Source of the DNA: JBAZWE01 sp041658605
GTDB lineage: Bacteria; Actinomycetota; Thermoleophilia; BMS3ABIN01
Assembly: GCA_041658605.1 (NCBI GenBank)
Contig: JBAZZU010000052.1
Location: 1 to 7,502, forward strand
Length of the DNA stretch: 7,502 nt
Direction: 5' to 3'
This document shows positions 6,547 through 7,502 of this stretch, piece by piece. A program made the translations under genes and the position numbers. The notes under the pieces are model-generated. The model did not search any database, was not told where the DNA came from, and was given only the letters and a program-made list of their open reading frames with translations. How positions within the stretch are numbered: the first letter of the stretch is position 1; each line of letters starts with the position of its first letter.

Positions 6547-6552
6547 AGTCAT

Positions 6553-6560
6553 TCACCTCC
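6553..6560 (-). promoter_or_regulatory. Shine-Dalgarno of the small membrane protein gene
   Basis: The minus strand reads GGAGGTGA here, an almost complete complement of the 3' end of 16S rRNA. It is one of the strongest ribosome binding sites in the window and is the main reason to accept the 43-codon gene and to choose its start at 6546. Confidence 0.75.
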
Positions 6561-6583
6561 AGACGCTCTTTCGCCATGTACGA

Positions 6584-6612
6584 TTAATATACCACCCGCG
6601 CGGCAGGTTCAA
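6584..6612 (-). promoter_or_regulatory. Possible promoter for the small membrane protein gene
   Basis: On the minus strand TTGAAC (6612-6607) is followed by TATATT (6591-6586, 15-bp spacer) or TATTAA (6589-6584, 17-bp spacer). Either would start transcription about 20-25 nt before the Shine-Dalgarno at 6560. The -35 matches at 4/6 and the better -10 at 5/6, but the spacing of the best pair is short, so this is tentative. Confidence 0.35.
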
Positions 6613-6741
6613 AACGGCGGCGCGTGTAATAAAGTATCGGCAGCGAGCACTATGCCAGGCACTTATTTGAACTTTTTATGCGATTGCCGGAATTTTTTAT
6701 GATTTATGAGCACATGAGCCATGCGAATGCAGCATATAGGG

Positions 6742-6772
6742 TATGATTCAGTCTGAGAATAAACAGCTGTTT
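6742..6772 (+). promoter_or_regulatory. Possible -10 element and 12-bp palindrome upstream of mscS
   Basis: TATGAT at 6742-6747 matches the -10 consensus at 5/6, without a recognisable -35 at 17 bp. Fourteen bases downstream is a perfect 12-bp palindrome, AAACAGCTGTTT (6761-6772). If the -10 is real, the palindrome would cover roughly +8 to +19 of the mscS leader, a position where a dimeric repressor could bind. A second TATGAT occurs at 6698-6703. The rest of 6613-6741 is AT-rich and shows no gene or hairpin that I can support. Confidence 0.3.
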
Positions 6773-6828
6773 TCATATGATGGATAGGGCAGCGGGCAAA
6801 ACGAATACAGCATTCTGGAGGATACGGG

Positions 6829-7502
6829 TTGAATCAGGAAAGAGTGGACAGATTATACGACTGGGCAACGACCAGCGGCCTGAGGATCGTCGCGATGGTC
6901 CTGGGCGCGTTCGTCCTTTATTACATAATACGCGCCTTTTCGAGGCGACTCTTTCGTGTCGCCGGGCGCAAGATAAGCGACAGCGACTTTGTCAGCCGGG
7001 AACAGGAGATGCGGGCCAAGACCCTGGCGGGTATCATCCGCGGCGTGTTCATAGCCGTGATAGTCGTCGTGGTCACCATGATGACTTTACGGGAGCTCGG
7101 TTACGACGTCGGGCCGCTGCTGGCTGGAGCCGGCATCGCCGGCCTGGCTGTCGGCTTCGGAGCCCAGACACTGGTGAAGGACCTGATCGGCGGATTCTTC
7201 GTGCTCTCCGAGGGGCAGTTCTATGTTGGCGACGTCATCCAGGTCGGAGCGATCAAGGGCATGGTCGAAGCCATAAAGCTGAGGACCACCCTGGTGCGTG
7301 ATGGCGAGGGAATACTGCATATAATCCCCAATGGTGAGATGAGGGTGGTTGCCAACCTGACAAAAGGATGGAGCCGCGTCAATCTCGACGTTATTGTCGA
7401 TTACAGGGAAGACCTGGATAAGGTCATCGGTATCCTTGCCGGCGTCGCCGCGGGCATCGCCGCGGACTCCCCGGTTTCGCAGTTCATCACGGAGGGACCA
7501 AG
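6829..7502 (+). CDS. mscS: MscS-family mechanosensitive ion channel (3' end outside window)
   Basis: MscS channels open under membrane tension to release solutes during hypo-osmotic shock. The visible 224 codons show a short cytoplasmic start, TM1 (about 18-36), TM2 (about 66-88) and the pore helix TM3 (about 94-128) with the family signature PLLAGAGIAGLAVGFGAQ followed by KDLIGGFFVLSE. After this comes the beta domain, with QFYVGDVIQV (130-139) and the IIPNGEM block. The three-helix layout matches the small, canonical MscS class. The start is a TTG at 6829, with GGAGG at 6817-6821 seven bases upstream; an in-frame TGA at 6778 and no in-frame ATG between rule out a longer form. The cytoplasmic C-terminal domain is cut off by the right edge. 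Two other long open frames overlap this gene but have no family likeness. Confidence 0.92.
   Translation, partial: MNQERVDRLYDWATTSGLRIVAMVLGAFVLYYIIRAFSRRLFRVAGRKISDSDFVSREQEMRAKTLAGIIRGVFIAVIVVVVTMMTLRELGYDVGPLLAGAGIAGLAVGFGAQTLVKDLIGGFFVLSEGQFYVGDVIQVGAIKGMVEAIKLRTTLVRDGEGILHIIPNGEMRVVANLTKGWSRVNLDVIVDYREDLDKVIGILAGVAAGIAADSPVSQFITEGP

Noticed and set aside
6601..6625. GGTTCAAA resembling a tRNA T-arm
   Set aside because: No matching stem, anticodon arm or acceptor stem surrounds it.
6389..6702. Two plus-strand frames of about 90 codons opposite the small gene
   Set aside because: No Shine-Dalgarno and no coherent composition; the minus strand in the same place has a consensus ribosome site and a transmembrane protein.
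6777..7301. 174-codon plus-strand frame starting before mscS
   Set aside because: It runs out of frame through unmistakable MscS sequence and is a basic, low-complexity translation.

Overview
The window reads as a high-GC bacterial chromosome segment, most likely from a deep-branching actinobacterium. The main evidence is gene order: lepB, rnhB, yraN, comM, dprA, a Xer recombinase and then a WhiG/FliA-type sigma factor, all on the plus strand. From general knowledge, lepB-rnhB-yraN-comM-dprA-whiG is an actinobacterial housekeeping arrangement, whereas Firmicutes usually place topA after dprA. The lineage call is inference. Phylogeny of ComM, DprA or WhiG would settle it.

Positions 1-5771 form the plus-strand run. 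It opens with the last 19 codons of type I signal peptidase. Next come RNase HII (ribonucleotide removal and R-loop processing), a YraN/UPF0102 nuclease-fold protein, ComM (AAA+ helicase-like protein of natural transformation), DprA (loads RecA on incoming single-stranded DNA), a XerC/D tyrosine recombinase (chromosome dimer resolution) and the sigma factor. Several junctions are tight: 7 bp between lepB and rnhB, a 1-bp overlap of rnhB and yraN, and an 11-bp overlap of comM and dprA. Gaps of 147 bp before comM and 98 bp before xerC could hold internal promoters.

Positions 5796-6552 are on the minus strand and converge on the sigma gene. They hold a DUF192 lipoprotein and, upstream of it, a 43-residue membrane protein with an excellent Shine-Dalgarno site. 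The small gene is easy to miss because of its size and is the most novel-looking item here.

Positions 6553-6828 are a divergent, AT-richer regulatory region with a 12-bp palindrome. From 6829 to the right edge runs an MscS-family mechanosensitive channel gene with a TTG start, cut by the window end. Its true reading frame is partly hidden by longer-looking shadow frames.

I see no tRNA, rRNA, CRISPR array, insertion sequence, phage gene or defence system. Most of the window is ordinary core genome; the interest lies in the small gene, its regulation, and start-site architecture that suggests some leaderless transcripts.
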